Positions 44,825 through 54,692 of a stretch of DNA of 64,000 bases are shown here, piece after piece. Origin of the DNA: Bacteroidetes bacterium OLB9 (lineage in GTDB: Bacteria; Bacteroidota; Bacteroidia; Chitinophagales; Saprospiraceae); the NCBI GenBank assembly GCA_001567255.1, contig LNBW01000022.1, forward strand, positions 48,080-112,079, in the 5' to 3' direction. How positions within the stretch are numbered: the first letter of the stretch is position 1; each line of letters opens with the position of its first letter. Both the position numbers and the translations under genes were made by a program. The notes under the pieces were generated by a model. It saw nothing but the letters and a program-made list of their open reading frames with translations. It made no database searches and had not been told where the DNA came from.

Positions 44825-47017
44825 ATGTTGTGCCTAAGGTTGCTACCATTTGTTGTTCTGACATTTACAGCTGTGTCATTAAACAGCCAGCCTTTGAAAA
44901 TTTGGACAGACCATCCAGGCCATCATTGGGAAACTGAGCGCCTACCTATTGGCAATGGGAGATTAGGTGCAATGATCATGGGTGGTGTCAAAGTTGATAC
45001 TATCCAGTTTAATGAAGAAAGCCTTTGGAGCGGAGACAACAACTGGGACGGAGACTACTTGACAGGTGATCATGGTTTTGGCTCCTATCGTAATTTTGGA
45101 GCAATAGTAATTCAGTTCCTGCATAGCGATGAATACCGAGACTACCATCGATCGTTAGACCTCAATCAAGGGATTTGTACCGTATCCTATATCAACAATG
45201 GTGATCATTATAAATATGAGTCTTTTGCAAGTTTTCCTGACCAGGTGATGGTATTCAAGTACACCACTACAAGACGGTCAGGCATGTCAGGAACTATCAC
45301 TCTATCTTCAGCTCAAGGTGCATCAACAACCTGTGACGGCAACGCACTGAAATTTTACGGCATCATGCCCAATAGCTTACAATATGCCGCAAAAATTGTG
45401 GCACAGCATAAAGGTGGAAAGATTTTCAGTCAAAATGGGCAATTAATCTTCCAGAACTGCAATGAGTTAATTCTATATTGCCATGCAGCTACCGACTACA
45501 AAGCAGATTATTATTCAGGGTGGCGAGGTGCAGCTCCTAGTCCTATGGTAGATGAAATATTACGTAAAGCCATTCACAAGGGATACAAAAAAATTCGAAA
45601 GGCACATATTCTTGATATTACTCAGCTCATGAAAGCGGTTACCCTCCAAACCGGGAAAACCGATGGTGATGTATTTAAAATACCTATAGACCAAAGAATC
45701 AAAAGGTACAGTACTGGCAAGGCCGATCCTAATCTGGAAATACTATTATTTCAATATGGACGATACCTACTCATCAGTAGTTCACGGCCTGGTTCACTTC
45801 CAGCTAATCTACAAGGTATCTGGAATAATAGTAATGCACCTCCATGGGCAAGTGATTATCATAACAATATTAACGTTCAGATGAATTACTGGGCAGCAGA
45901 GGTTACCGGTCTTTCTGAATGCCATAAACCACTCCTTGATTTCATCATACAACAGTCTGTATCGTGTAGGATAGCCACTCGGAAGGCCTTTGGACCAAAC
46001 ACACCAGGCTGGACAGCTAGAACTAGTCAAAGTATTTTCGGTGGTAATGGATGGGAATGGAATATTACTGCCAGTGCATGGTATGCCCATCATTTGTATG
46101 AACACTGGGCATTTACTCGAGATTCAATCTATTTGGAAACAGTTGCCTATCCGGCTATTAAAGAGATTTGTCAATTCTGGGCATATCGTCTCAAACCACG
46201 TGAAGATGGTTTACTAGTCGTGCCTAATGGGTGGTCTCCTGAACATGGTCCTATAGAAGATGGTGTCATGTATGATCAACAGTTAGTCTGGGACTTATTT
46301 GAAAACTATCTAGAGATAGCTACATTCTTGAACAGAGATATCGAGTATCGGCACATAATATCTTCTCTACAAAATCAGCTAGCTCCAAACAAAATCGGCC
46401 AATGGGGACAACTTCAAGAATGGCAATCAGATAGAGATGACCCAACAGACCTACACAGACATACAAGCCATCTATTTGCTGTTTTTCCTGGTCGTCAGAT
46501 CACACCTCAGAAAACACCTAACCTTGCATCTGCTGCCATCACATCACTCAAAGCACGAAGTGGTAACTTTAATCAACCTGACAGTACATTCAGTGCAGCC
46601 TCAACCATAGGTGACAGCCGTAGATCTTGGACCTGGCCATGGCGATGTGCACTTTGGGCTCGATTAGGAGATGGACAAAAAGCAAGCCAAATGATCAGAG
46701 GTTTATTGAGCTATAATACCCATCCTAATCTTCTTACAACGCACCCACCTTTTCAGATTGATGGCAATCTTGGTATCAGCGGTGCTATCGCCGAAATGTT
46801 CTTGCAAAGTCACAACAAGTATATCGAAATTTTACCGGCCATACCAAAAGAATGGGCTGCAAAAGGTAGCTTTAAAGGGCTGAAAGCGCGTGGTGGCTAT
46901 ACAGTAGATTGTGAATGGGAAAATGGCAAAATCACCCATTTAAAAGTTTATGGTCGCAAGGGAAGTACGCTGACTATCAAAGTAAACGGAGCCTTGCACC
47001 CCATTACATCTCAATAA
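44825..47017 (+). CDS. Glycoside hydrolase family 95 (alpha-L-fucosidase-like)
   Basis: The 730-residue protein has a signal peptide, the N-terminal GH95 region RLPIGNGRLGAMIMGGVKVDTIQFNEESLWSG, and an (alpha/alpha)6 barrel with SSSRPGSLPANLQGIWNNSNAPPWASDYHNNINVQMNYW. The C-terminal part is FQIDGNLGISGAIAEMFLQS. GH95 enzymes hydrolyse alpha-1,2-fucosyl or alpha-galactosyl linkages by inversion. The length is slightly below the usual size of about 780. No sugar-uptake genes are adjacent, so it may work as a stand-alone secreted hydrolase. Confidence 0.87.
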   Translation: MLCLRLLPFVVLTFTAVSLNSQPLKIWTDHPGHHWETERLPIGNGRLGAMIMGGVKVDTIQFNEESLWSGDNNWDGDYLTGDHGFGSYRNFGAIVIQFLHSDEYRDYHRSLDLNQGICTVSYINNGDHYKYESFASFPDQVMVFKYTTTRRSGMSGTITLSSAQGASTTCDGNALKFYGIMPNSLQYAAKIVAQHKGGKIFSQNGQLIFQNCNELILYCHAATDYKADYYSGWRGAAPSPMVDEILRKAIHKGYKKIRKAHILDITQLMKAVTLQTGKTDGDVFKIPIDQRIKRYSTGKADPNLEILLFQYGRYLLISSSRPGSLPANLQGIWNNSNAPPWASDYHNNINVQMNYWAAEVTGLSECHKPLLDFIIQQSVSCRIATRKAFGPNTPGWTARTSQSIFGGNGWEWNITASAWYAHHLYEHWAFTRDSIYLETVAYPAIKEICQFWAYRLKPREDGLLVVPNGWSPEHGPIEDGVMYDQQLVWDLFENYLEIATFLNRDIEYRHIISSLQNQLAPNKIGQWGQLQEWQSDRDDPTDLHRHTSHLFAVFPGRQITPQKTPNLASAAITSLKARSGNFNQPDSTFSAASTIGDSRRSWTWPWRCALWARLGDGQKASQMIRGLLSYNTHPNLLTTHPPFQIDGNLGISGAIAEMFLQSHNKYIEILPAIPKEWAAKGSFKGLKARGGYTVDCEWENGKITHLKVYGRKGSTLTIKVNGALHPITSQ

Positions 47018-47035
47018 CAACCTAAACCAGTATTT

Positions 47036-47488
47036 TTAAAATGGCTTCGTTACCATCAAAATAATAACGACAATAAAAAGCACATTTTCTATACGCTCGT
47101 AAAAAAAGAGCTTTTTGGCCAGACGGTAATATTCATCTGGTATGTCATCACCTTGATAGGTTTTCAGCAATTCCTTGATGGGTTTTGATCTTGGAGATAA
47201 AACGATCGGTCCAAAGCCAAGAGCAATCAAAAAGAGGACTAAACTTGTAACGTACCACTTGAAATGAAACAAAAGTGGATTAATTGCGCCCATGATAAGA
47301 CCTGTTACAAGCAGCAAGCTACCACCTACCATTACAAATATGTGCAGTCTATTACGAATGAGATAAGCATGACGCAATTCTGTCATATTTGTAGCACGTG
47401 TTACAATATAAATCATTACGAACCCCGGCCCCATTCCAAGTATGGCAGACAAAACATGCACTAGCAATAAGATCCGATACATTGACAT
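47036..47488 (-). CDS. DUF2269 family membrane protein
   Basis: The 150-residue protein has four membrane helices. The N-terminal LLLVHVLSAILGMGPGFVMIYI carries the conserved His of DUF2269, and LHIFVMVGGSLLLVTGLIMG follows. The family is widespread and functionally unknown. A second ATG two codons later (47482) is possible. It converges with the GH95 gene, 18 bases away. Confidence 0.8.
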   Translation of the reverse strand: MSMYRILLLVHVLSAILGMGPGFVMIYIVTRATNMTELRHAYLIRNRLHIFVMVGGSLLLVTGLIMGAINPLLFHFKWYVTSLVLFLIALGFGPIVLSPRSKPIKELLKTYQGDDIPDEYYRLAKKLFFYERIENVLFIVVIILMVTKPF

Positions 47489-47593
47489 AAATAGAAATTG
47501 ACTTTATGAATGCTACAAAAATACAATGCAACCTGCCAAAGCAAGACAGATTTTAAAAAAGAAATGTCAATCCAATGTAATATTTTGTAGGTA

Positions 47594-48286
47594 TCAATCC
47601 AGTCCAAGTTCTTTTTTGACTACAATAACATGATCTACCTTTGACGGTTGGTTTGCATATTTTCCAATCAATTCTGCAATAGACCGAGGCTGCTCCCATT
47701 TACTAAAATCTGCATGTGGCATAGCTGCGCGATTCTGAGGCGTATCTATGATGGATGGCACTACAACATAGGACTGAACACCTGTATGCTTTGTATCTGC
47801 ATTGATGATATTGGACAACTGAAAAAGCTGTGATTTTGACAGTGCGTAAGCCATAACGCCTTTACCTGTAGAAGTGTCCATACCAGCTCCGGAACCAATA
47901 AAAAAGATTTTGCCATCGCGATGTTCCTTCATATTTATAAATAGTGGACGTGTGAGGTTGTATGCAGTAGCAAAGTTGAGATTAAACTGGTGTTGAATGT
48001 CTTTCATCATCGTTTTCTCAATATCGCCCATTGCAAATCCGCCTGCAGTCATCACTGCAATATCTACATGTGTATGTTCTTCTGCGATTCTATCAAAAAA
48101 TGCATTCGTTTCATCCTCATTCAAGAGATCCACAACTGATTCTATATAATGAGGATGGTACAAAGGAGACTCGGTCCGTCTATGTACTACACCAATGACC
48201 TTATCGCCCTGATCCAGGAAATATTTCACCACGGCAGCTCCTAGATTTCCATTTGCACCGGTAACTAATACAGTTCTATCCGCCAT
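47594..48286 (-). CDS. Short-chain dehydrogenase/reductase (SDR)
   Basis: The 230-residue protein has the NAD(P)-binding motif VTGANGNLGAAVV near residue 8, VMTAGGFAMGD in the NAG position, and the catalytic motif YALSK with the Ser in GSGAGMDTS. This is a classical SDR fold. The substrate is not identifiable. It lies 165 bases from the DinB gene and on the same strand; a terminator lies between. Confidence 0.88.
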   Translation of the reverse strand: MADRTVLVTGANGNLGAAVVKYFLDQGDKVIGVVHRRTESPLYHPHYIESVVDLLNEDETNAFFDRIAEEHTHVDIAVMTAGGFAMGDIEKTMMKDIQHQFNLNFATAYNLTRPLFINMKEHRDGKIFFIGSGAGMDTSTGKGVMAYALSKSQLFQLSNIINADTKHTGVQSYVVVPSIIDTPQNRAAMPHADFSKWEQPRSIAELIGKYANQPSKVDHVIVVKKELGLD

Positions 48287-48381
48287 ATTCGATATATTTT
48301 AAATTGATTCTTTACGTTGATTTTTAAATATTGACTCCTTTGAATGTATAACTACTGCTTTGACTATATCGCTCGCAATAC

Positions 48382-48424
48382 AAAAAAAAATAAGTAATGC
48401 AATTCCATAGCATCACATTACTTA
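48382..48424 (-). terminator. Intrinsic terminator after the DinB family gene
   Basis: TAAGTAATG (48391-48399) pairs with CATTACTTA (48416-48424); on the minus strand it is followed by a run of nine T (48390-48382). It separates the DinB gene from the SDR gene. Confidence 0.85.
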
Positions 48425-48451
48425 CTATACTAAAATGCAAAATATATCATT

Positions 48452-48949
48452 CTATCCCTGATCATCTGCACTCGGGCCATACATGCCTGGAATCGGAATA
48501 TTAAGCAGGCGAAGATAAACGCCTAACTGTGCACGGTGGTGTACCGCATGGTTTAATGCCATTGAACGAATGAAAACTGCTCTGGGCATCTGCAATAGCA
48601 CATGGCCACCACTCTTTAGTGTCCACATAGCATCTAGGTCACTGTCATTTACATTAGCCAAATTACCAAGCGAATCCTTAAGCGCTGCATCAAAGCTGGC
48701 CACTAGCTCGTCAGTATTATGAACAGAAGGGCGTGGCATATCATTACTGGCTAGATCCAGCTCAGAGGTTGTAGCAATCAATCCTGGCCAACTATGCAGT
48801 AAAGCAATATGCTTAGCCAGAGATTTTAAACTCATGGATTTTTCATGGGGTTTATAATCAAAGTGTTCTTCCGGCACTAATTGGAGTAATTTTCGAGTAT
48901 TATTAGCCTCGTGCTTAATTTCTGAGATAAAAGATTGTACTATTGACAT
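48452..48949 (-). CDS. DinB family protein
   Basis: The 165-residue protein has the DinB four-helix fold with metal-ligand His residues in LAKHIALLHSWPGL near residue 47 and in LNHAVHHRAQLGVYLRLL near residue 130. DinB proteins include bacillithiol-dependent enzymes and many damage-inducible proteins of unknown function. It lies 75 bases downstream of the TPMT-type methyltransferase gene. Confidence 0.88.
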   Translation of the reverse strand: MSIVQSFISEIKHEANNTRKLLQLVPEEHFDYKPHEKSMSLKSLAKHIALLHSWPGLIATTSELDLASNDMPRPSVHNTDELVASFDAALKDSLGNLANVNDSDLDAMWTLKSGGHVLLQMPRAVFIRSMALNHAVHHRAQLGVYLRLLNIPIPGMYGPSADDQG

Positions 48950-49024
48950 AATTAAATATTTATAATGAAACGAAGGTCAATTTTGATTGTTTCATGGTGA
49001 TGAATAAAAAATACCGATTTAATT

Positions 49025-49651
49025 TCAGGGTTTCTTTTCAAGAATAATGAAAAGTTCAGCGCCAGACCTTGGCTTAATACTATTATAGCAAGGTTCCATT
49101 GTTTTAATTTGAAAATATGGCTCAAAAAGCTTCTGATATTCTGCTCTATCACCTCCAAATGGCGGTCCTGAAGGCCCAAAATCCACACCAAATAAGACTC
49201 CCACGAGCTTACCGCCTTCCTTAAGCAATGTTGCGACCTTTTGGACATATGCTTCTCTTCGCTCTATAATCTGTGCACAAAAAAAGGTCTGCTCTAGTAT
49301 CAAATCAAACTGACCTGAAAAGTCAAAAAAGTCATTGCATATTATGGTTACACCATCAATATTTGAAAATTTATCTTTGAGGCGATTGACAGCTGCTTTG
49401 GATATGTCTAATAAAGTGATATTAGAAAATCCTTTTTGGCTCAGATACTCAGCTTCGTAAGCATTGCCACAGCCCGGAATCAAAATAGCTGCATTTTTAT
49501 TAACATATTGATCCATATATGTAACCAGCGGTGGAGATGCATAGCCGATGTCCCATCCTATCTGGCCACTTTTCCATCGCTCATCCCAGAACTCGGCGGT
49601 CAGCTCGTTACCTTTACCCGTATTTTTATAAGATTCCAATCGTTTATCCAT
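49025..49651 (-). CDS. SAM-dependent methyltransferase, TPMT family
   Basis: The 208-residue protein opens with FWDERWKSGQIGWDIGYASPPL, the TPMT-type N-terminus. The SAM-binding loop follows (ILIPGCGNAYEAEYLSQKGF), then VTIICNDFFDFSG, LILEQTFFCA and KLVGVLFGVDFGPSGPPFGGD. It ends SGAELFIILEKKP. Family members methylate thiols (thiopurines, hydrogen sulfide, selenide or tellurite). Which acceptor this one uses is unknown. Confidence 0.87.
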   Translation of the reverse strand: MDKRLESYKNTGKGNELTAEFWDERWKSGQIGWDIGYASPPLVTYMDQYVNKNAAILIPGCGNAYEAEYLSQKGFSNITLLDISKAAVNRLKDKFSNIDGVTIICNDFFDFSGQFDLILEQTFFCAQIIERREAYVQKVATLLKEGGKLVGVLFGVDFGPSGPPFGGDRAEYQKLFEPYFQIKTMEPCYNSIKPRSGAELFIILEKKP

Positions 49652-49810
49652 AATTATCAGGAGTATTGTTTGAATGCATATCTATACAACGAAAGTCCGT
49701 GATGGTTGTTCACAAGAATCATTTCAACTGAGTTATATAACCTCCATTATGTAATCATTTCCTTTTGTCATTACCTTGCCTTACATTTGCAGTGACAATC
49801 ATAATAGGTT

Positions 49811-50137
49811 ATGGCTTGGATTATTATCATTATTGCTGGATTGTTTGAAGCTGCTTTTGCATTTTGTCTAGGCAAGGCAAAGGAAAGCGAAGGCACTACC
49901 ATGTACTTGTGGTATCTGGGCTTTCTCATAACGTTAATTATCAGCATGAGTTTGCTAGTCAAGGCCATTCAGACATTGCCAGTCGGTACTGCTTATGCCG
50001 TTTGGACAGGTATCGGAGCTGCCGTGACTGTCTTACTCGGTATCTTAGTATTTGACGAACCAGCTACATTCTGGAGAATATTCTTTTTATTCACTTTGAT
50101 TGCATCCATTGTAGGATTAAAAGCCGTATCCTTTTGA
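49811..50137 (+). CDS. Small multidrug resistance (SMR) family transporter, SugE/Gdx-like
   Basis: The 108-residue protein has four membrane helices. The first carries the conserved Glu in IIIAGLFEAAFAFCLGKA (about residue 13), and PVGTAYAVWTGIGAAVTVLLGILVFDEP is the SMR signature. SugE/Gdx members export guanidinium; EmrE members export drugs. I did not recognise a guanidine riboswitch upstream. A -7 box TACATTTG lies at 49782-49789. Confidence 0.85.
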   Translation: MAWIIIIIAGLFEAAFAFCLGKAKESEGTTMYLWYLGFLITLIISMSLLVKAIQTLPVGTAYAVWTGIGAAVTVLLGILVFDEPATFWRIFFLFTLIASIVGLKAVSF

Positions 50138-50306
50138 TTTTTCCATCTTAGTGCTCAGCATCATACTTTTGATATAATATAATCAGTTCTATTTGTTAAC
50201 ATTAAGTGTATTTTTTTTGACAACTGATTAAACAAAAATCGAATTTTTAAGTTTAATACCTTTAGATTGTCTATCTTTGTAGTCCATTATTTAGAAACAA
50301 TATCAG

Positions 50307-50699
50307 ATGAACAGAAGTGTAATTATTGCATTCATATTAATTATAGCCGGAATCACAGTGTTTTTAAGTGCATCTAAGGACGTCAGTACCTATGCTAATT
50401 TTGCGCAAGCAGCCTCCGGTGACAAGGTAAAAGTAGTCGGTCAACTGGCTAAAGACAAACCTATGGAATATGATGCTCAAAACAATCCTAATCAATTCTC
50501 TTTCTACATGAAAGATGACAAAGGTGTTGTTAAACAAGTGATTTTGCATCAACCCAAACCTCAGGATTTTGAAATGTCAGAACAAATTGTTGTCACCGGC
50601 AAATTACACAATGACATATTTAATGCCAATGAGATCCTGATGAAGTGTCCTTCTAAATACAAAAATGAAGAAATAGCAGTCAGGGAACAGCAGGACTGA
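50307..50699 (+). CDS. ccmE: Cytochrome c maturation protein CcmE, CxxxY type
   Basis: CcmE is the periplasmic heme chaperone of the system I cytochrome c pathway. The 130-residue protein has an N-terminal membrane anchor and the OB-fold core. The heme-binding His of the classical HxxxY motif is replaced by Cys: MKCPSKYKNEE has C114 and Y118, the CxxxY form known from Desulfovibrio, archaea and other system I* organisms. A -7 box TATCTTTG lies at 50272-50279. ccmF follows by 22 bases. Confidence 0.88.
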   Translation: MNRSVIIAFILIIAGITVFLSASKDVSTYANFAQAASGDKVKVVGQLAKDKPMEYDAQNNPNQFSFYMKDDKGVVKQVILHQPKPQDFEMSEQIVVTGKLHNDIFNANEILMKCPSKYKNEEIAVREQQD

Positions 50700-50721
50700 T
50701 AAGTTTAAAAAGCAACCAATA

Positions 50722-53532
50722 ATGAGTGAGACGGTATATGTAGGTGAACACCTTTGGGTGGGAAATGTAGGACATTTTGCAATTATTCTTTCCTTTGTAG
50801 CAGCATTATTTTCAGCAACTTCATATTATTTCAGTGGTAGAAATCGGGATGCTATAGACATTTCAGGTTCTTGGAACAGAATGGGGCGCATAGGTTTTAG
50901 CATTCACGCAGTGAGTTTGCTGACGCTGATCGGGATATTGTTTTATGCAATGTATCACAACTACATAGAATATAGTTATGTATTTAATCACGTATCAGAG
51001 GACTTACCACTTAAATATATTCTTTCGGCATTTTGGGAAGGTCAGGAAGGCAGTTTTATGCTTTGGATGTTCTGGCATGTAGTATTATCTATTGTAATCA
51101 TCAGAACAACAGGCAAGTTTGAGGCACCTGTCATGCTCATCATGATGCTAGTGCAAGCATTTCTGTTGTTTATGATCTTAGGCATCCATATTCCGTGGGG
51201 TGACGAAACATTAAAGATTGGAAGTAATCCCACTACCCTGCTTCGTCAAGTCAATGATGCGCCTATTTTTGCTAATGCTGAATATCTATCGCTTATCAAA
51301 GGTCGTGGACTCAATCCATTACTTCAAAATTACTGGATGACCATACATCCACCCACTTTATTTCTAGGGTTTGCTTCTACGACAGTGCCATTTGCATTTG
51401 CATTTGCAGGATTATGGTATAATGACCACAAAGAGTGGGTACGTCAGTCGTTGCACTGGTCACTTTTTTCAGCCTGTATTTTAGGTACCGGCATCTTACT
51501 TGGTAGTTTATGGGCCTATGTAGCACTTTCTTTTGGTGGGTACTGGGCATGGGATCCTGTAGAAAACGCATCTTTTGTACCTTGGATGACCCTCGTAGCT
51601 GCCTTCCACTTACATATTGTCTCTAAAAATACCGGATATGGCACCAGAACGATGTATTTCCTTTACATCCTTACGTTCTTTTTAGTATTGTACTCTACTT
51701 TCATGACCAGAAGTGGTGTTTTAGGCGATACCTCAGCACACGCATTTACAGAAATGGGATTGGAGTGGCAACTCATTTTATTTATGGCTTTCTTTGCATT
51801 ACTTGGATTCGGCTTGTACATTTATAGATACAAATCGATTCCTGCACCCGTAAAGGAAGAGGCCGTTCCATCCCGAGAGTTCTGGATGTTCATTGGTGCA
51901 CTGATATTATTATTTGGTGGAATACTTATTATCACTTCAACTTCTTTGCCGGTATATAATAAGATTAGAACCTATTTCAATCCTTTTTATGAAGGCAAGG
52001 TGATCAGTGACGTAATGGAACATTACAACAAGTATCAGCTCTGGATCGGTGTGTTAGTGGCATTGTTATCCAGTGCTTCGCTCTTCTTAAAATTTGGAGC
52101 AAAAGCCTGGGAAGTTCAAAAAAAGAAGTATGGCTATAAAATCCTAGCCGGTATAGCTGCTAGTTTAGTATTGACATGGATTAGTTCTCTTCTGCTCGAC
52201 TATCCATCATGGCAATATTGGGTATTGAGTTTCAGTGGTATTTTTGCAATTGTCATGAGTATAGCATATATGATAAAAATACCACAAAAGAGCTTCAAAC
52301 TTTCTAAAGCAGGGCTTTCACATCTAGGATTCGGGTTAATGTTGATAGGGATATTAGCTAGCGGACTCAATCAAAGGCATATATCTTCCAATCCATTTGT
52401 ATTTAAAAATATATTCAATGATGAAGATGTCAAAAAATATGTACAACTCATCAAACATCGACCGCTTTATTCTCAGGGATATTTAATTACTTATGAGTCG
52501 GATACACTCATTGACAGAGAAAGAAGATTTGCTATCAACTTCCAGAAACTGAATGAAAAGATGGAAGTGCAAGAATCATTTACACTATATCCACATGCTG
52601 TGTATTCTAATGATTACACTAAAGTAGCTGCTTTCAATCCTGACACTAAGCATTACTTTAATAAAGACATTTTCACCTGTGTACTTAGTTTGCCACCGGC
52701 CATGACCAGTGTGGAAGAGGCCAAAATGATAGAAGACTCTCTGAAGTACGTTGATTATCCAATCGCCATCAATGATACCATTCAAATCGACGAATATATC
52801 ATCAAACCTGAAATGCTGACCTTTGATCCTCAACACCAGGATTACAATGAAAGGGAACATGATGGTGGCCTCGGTGTGCGCATCGCTGTGTACGACACCA
52901 AGGAAGACACCACTTATTATGCAACTATAGCTCAGGGACTTGAAGGCGCTTTAGTCTATAATTATCCTGCCACCATCTCTGATGCAGGTATGAAAATCAA
53001 ACTTGCGGACTCGACCATTGAGCGGTATTTCACACCTGACGATCATGCTGACTATCATGAATATTCTATCAAAAAGGATGAAACCATTAACATCAATGGC
53101 TATCATATCCAAATCAGTGAATTAGACACTCAACCCGAAATAGACGGATATAAGGCAGAAGACGGAGATATTGCGATTGCAGCAGTATTGCACATCACCG
53201 GCAATGGCATAGATGAAATAGCTAAGCCGCTTTATGTCATCAGAAATAATCAGCAGATGGGTATCAAATCCTTATCGTCAGCATCCGGCCTGCACATCAG
53301 ACTCACGAATATCAATCCGGAAACAGAACAATTTACCTTTAGTATTGCGGCGGAAGACCGGAAGTCAAAAGAAGTCATCTTATCTATAGCGACCAAAGTA
53401 CCCCGCAATGATTATCTGATTTTACAAGCGACCATTTTCCCAGGTATCAATCTCTTTTGGTTGGGTTGTATTTTGATGATGTTCGGTATGTTGTTAGCTT
53501 CTATTAAGAAGTATAAGCAATCCAGACAATAA
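50722..53532 (+). CDS. ccmF: Cytochrome c biogenesis protein CcmF/CcsA
   Basis: CcmF ligates heme from CcmE to apocytochrome c. The 936-residue protein has about a dozen N-terminal helices with the heme-handling segment LSFGGYWAWDPVENASFVPWM (the WWD-like motif) and TFMTRSGVLGDTSAHAF. A second membrane block precedes a long C-terminal soluble domain (about residues 560-900), which is larger than in proteobacteria but typical of Bacteroidota. It lies 22 bases after ccmE. No ccmABCD genes are seen. Confidence 0.9.
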   Translation: MSETVYVGEHLWVGNVGHFAIILSFVAALFSATSYYFSGRNRDAIDISGSWNRMGRIGFSIHAVSLLTLIGILFYAMYHNYIEYSYVFNHVSEDLPLKYILSAFWEGQEGSFMLWMFWHVVLSIVIIRTTGKFEAPVMLIMMLVQAFLLFMILGIHIPWGDETLKIGSNPTTLLRQVNDAPIFANAEYLSLIKGRGLNPLLQNYWMTIHPPTLFLGFASTTVPFAFAFAGLWYNDHKEWVRQSLHWSLFSACILGTGILLGSLWAYVALSFGGYWAWDPVENASFVPWMTLVAAFHLHIVSKNTGYGTRTMYFLYILTFFLVLYSTFMTRSGVLGDTSAHAFTEMGLEWQLILFMAFFALLGFGLYIYRYKSIPAPVKEEAVPSREFWMFIGALILLFGGILIITSTSLPVYNKIRTYFNPFYEGKVISDVMEHYNKYQLWIGVLVALLSSASLFLKFGAKAWEVQKKKYGYKILAGIAASLVLTWISSLLLDYPSWQYWVLSFSGIFAIVMSIAYMIKIPQKSFKLSKAGLSHLGFGLMLIGILASGLNQRHISSNPFVFKNIFNDEDVKKYVQLIKHRPLYSQGYLITYESDTLIDRERRFAINFQKLNEKMEVQESFTLYPHAVYSNDYTKVAAFNPDTKHYFNKDIFTCVLSLPPAMTSVEEAKMIEDSLKYVDYPIAINDTIQIDEYIIKPEMLTFDPQHQDYNEREHDGGLGVRIAVYDTKEDTTYYATIAQGLEGALVYNYPATISDAGMKIKLADSTIERYFTPDDHADYHEYSIKKDETININGYHIQISELDTQPEIDGYKAEDGDIAIAAVLHITGNGIDEIAKPLYVIRNNQQMGIKSLSSASGLHIRLTNINPETEQFTFSIAAEDRKSKEVILSIATKVPRNDYLILQATIFPGINLFWLGCILMMFGMLLASIKKYKQSRQ

Positions 53533-54314
53533 TGGATCGTATAGCCATCATAGGTACTGGAAATGTAGCTTGGCACATCACTCGATTGCTGTTAGCCCAT
53601 CAATATGAAGTTGAAGTATTGGGTAGAAAAACTCGTGAAAATTCAGGTTTTACTTTTGCAAATTCAGGATTTCGATACATCAATTCAATAACATCACTAT
53701 CGCAAGATGCAATTTTATACCTTATATGTACCGGTGATGACCAGATAGTAAATGCAGCAAAAGCACTGCCACTTCAGCTTAGTGACAAACAAGTTTTGGC
53801 ACACACATCCGGGACCACACCATCTGATATTCTTAAGCCATTTGCAACACATTACGGAGTATTATGGCCATTGATGACCTTAAAAAAACATCATATCATA
53901 CCGAACCAAAGCATTCCATTCGTTGTAACGGGAAGTGATCTATTAGCCGAAAAATACATTTTAAAGCTAGCATCATCCATCGCTCATCAAGTATCTGTTA
54001 TGGATGATATCAGCCGTAAGAAAATGCACATGAGTGCTGTAATAGCCAATAATTTTACCAATCATCTTTTAGAGCAGGTCAGAGACTACTGCTTGGCCAA
54101 TCAGCTGGATTTTACATTACTTCTTCCGTTGCTAGAAACCACAATAAACAATTTCAAAACAAATCCAAATGGCAATTTTCAGACAGGACCAGCTGTGCGC
54201 AAGGACTTTCACACTATAGAAGCACACCTAAAATTATTAGAATCCCAGCCCGAACTCAAAACCTTATACCAACATATCACACAAAACATCATAGCAAAAC
54301 AAGATATCAAATGA
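53532..54314 (+). CDS. DUF2520 / Rossmann-like NADP-dependent oxidoreductase
   Basis: The 260-residue protein has the NAD(P)-binding motif IAIIGTGNVAWHITRLLL at residues 3-20 and, in the second half, the DUF2520 domain (MHMSAVIANNFTNHLLEQVRDYC and LETTINNFKTNPNGNFQTGPAVR). It belongs to the F420-dependent NADP oxidoreductase-like superfamily; the substrate is unknown. The start overlaps the ccmF stop by one base, so it is co-transcribed with the ccm genes. Confidence 0.85.
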   Translation: MDRIAIIGTGNVAWHITRLLLAHQYEVEVLGRKTRENSGFTFANSGFRYINSITSLSQDAILYLICTGDDQIVNAAKALPLQLSDKQVLAHTSGTTPSDILKPFATHYGVLWPLMTLKKHHIIPNQSIPFVVTGSDLLAEKYILKLASSIAHQVSVMDDISRKKMHMSAVIANNFTNHLLEQVRDYCLANQLDFTLLLPLLETTINNFKTNPNGNFQTGPAVRKDFHTIEAHLKLLESQPELKTLYQHITQNIIAKQDIK

Positions 54315-54586
54315 GAATTATTGGAGAATTTGACTTAAAAGAAATCAAAGTAACCGTATTCAAGTATGGAGAACGCTTTTCTGTGAAGTATGAGTATAAC
54401 TTCATGGAGCAAACCCTGAAATTCAGAGATGGCAGTGGGATCAATACCTATGCAGACATTAAAACATTCAGTGAAAGTATCGAAAACGAAATTGTGAAGG
54501 CATTTGACATCATGGAAAAAGCTCGTATGAATGGTCTGATGCAGTTTTATCAAGATAATGCGGAAGACTTTGATGAAATCATCTGA
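54311..54586 (+). CDS. Conserved hypothetical protein (91 aa)
   Basis: This 91-residue acidic protein begins MRIIGEFDLKEIKVTVFKYGERFSVKYE, with alternating beta strands, and ends with a helical part (ESIENEIVKAFDIMEKARMNGL). No family with a known role is recognised. It overlaps the DUF2520 gene by four bases (ATGA), the last gene of the ccmE-ccmF-DUF2520 operon. Confidence 0.7.
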   Translation: MRIIGEFDLKEIKVTVFKYGERFSVKYEYNFMEQTLKFRDGSGINTYADIKTFSESIENEIVKAFDIMEKARMNGLMQFYQDNAEDFDEII

Positions 54587-54604
54587 TTGAATCAAAATAT
54601 AAAA

Positions 54605-54643
54605 GCCTTCAGCTGTGCATAACAGGTGAAGGCCGTTGTTTTT
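54605..54643 (+). terminator. Terminator after the ccm operon
   Basis: GCCTTCA (54605-54611) pairs with TGAAGGC (54627-54633), with an inner CTGT/ACAG extension and a T-rich tail at 54636-54643. It ends the ccmE-to-54586 transcript. Confidence 0.65.
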
Positions 54644-54692
54644 GGAATGAGATATTACACCTTATCCAAATATGATGCCAAAATCACTTTTT

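Noticed and set aside
47390..47405. parS-like palindrome around CACGTG
   Set aside because: TGTAGCACGTGTTACA differs from the parS consensus at four of 16 positions and lies inside the DUF2269 coding sequence, far from parAB.
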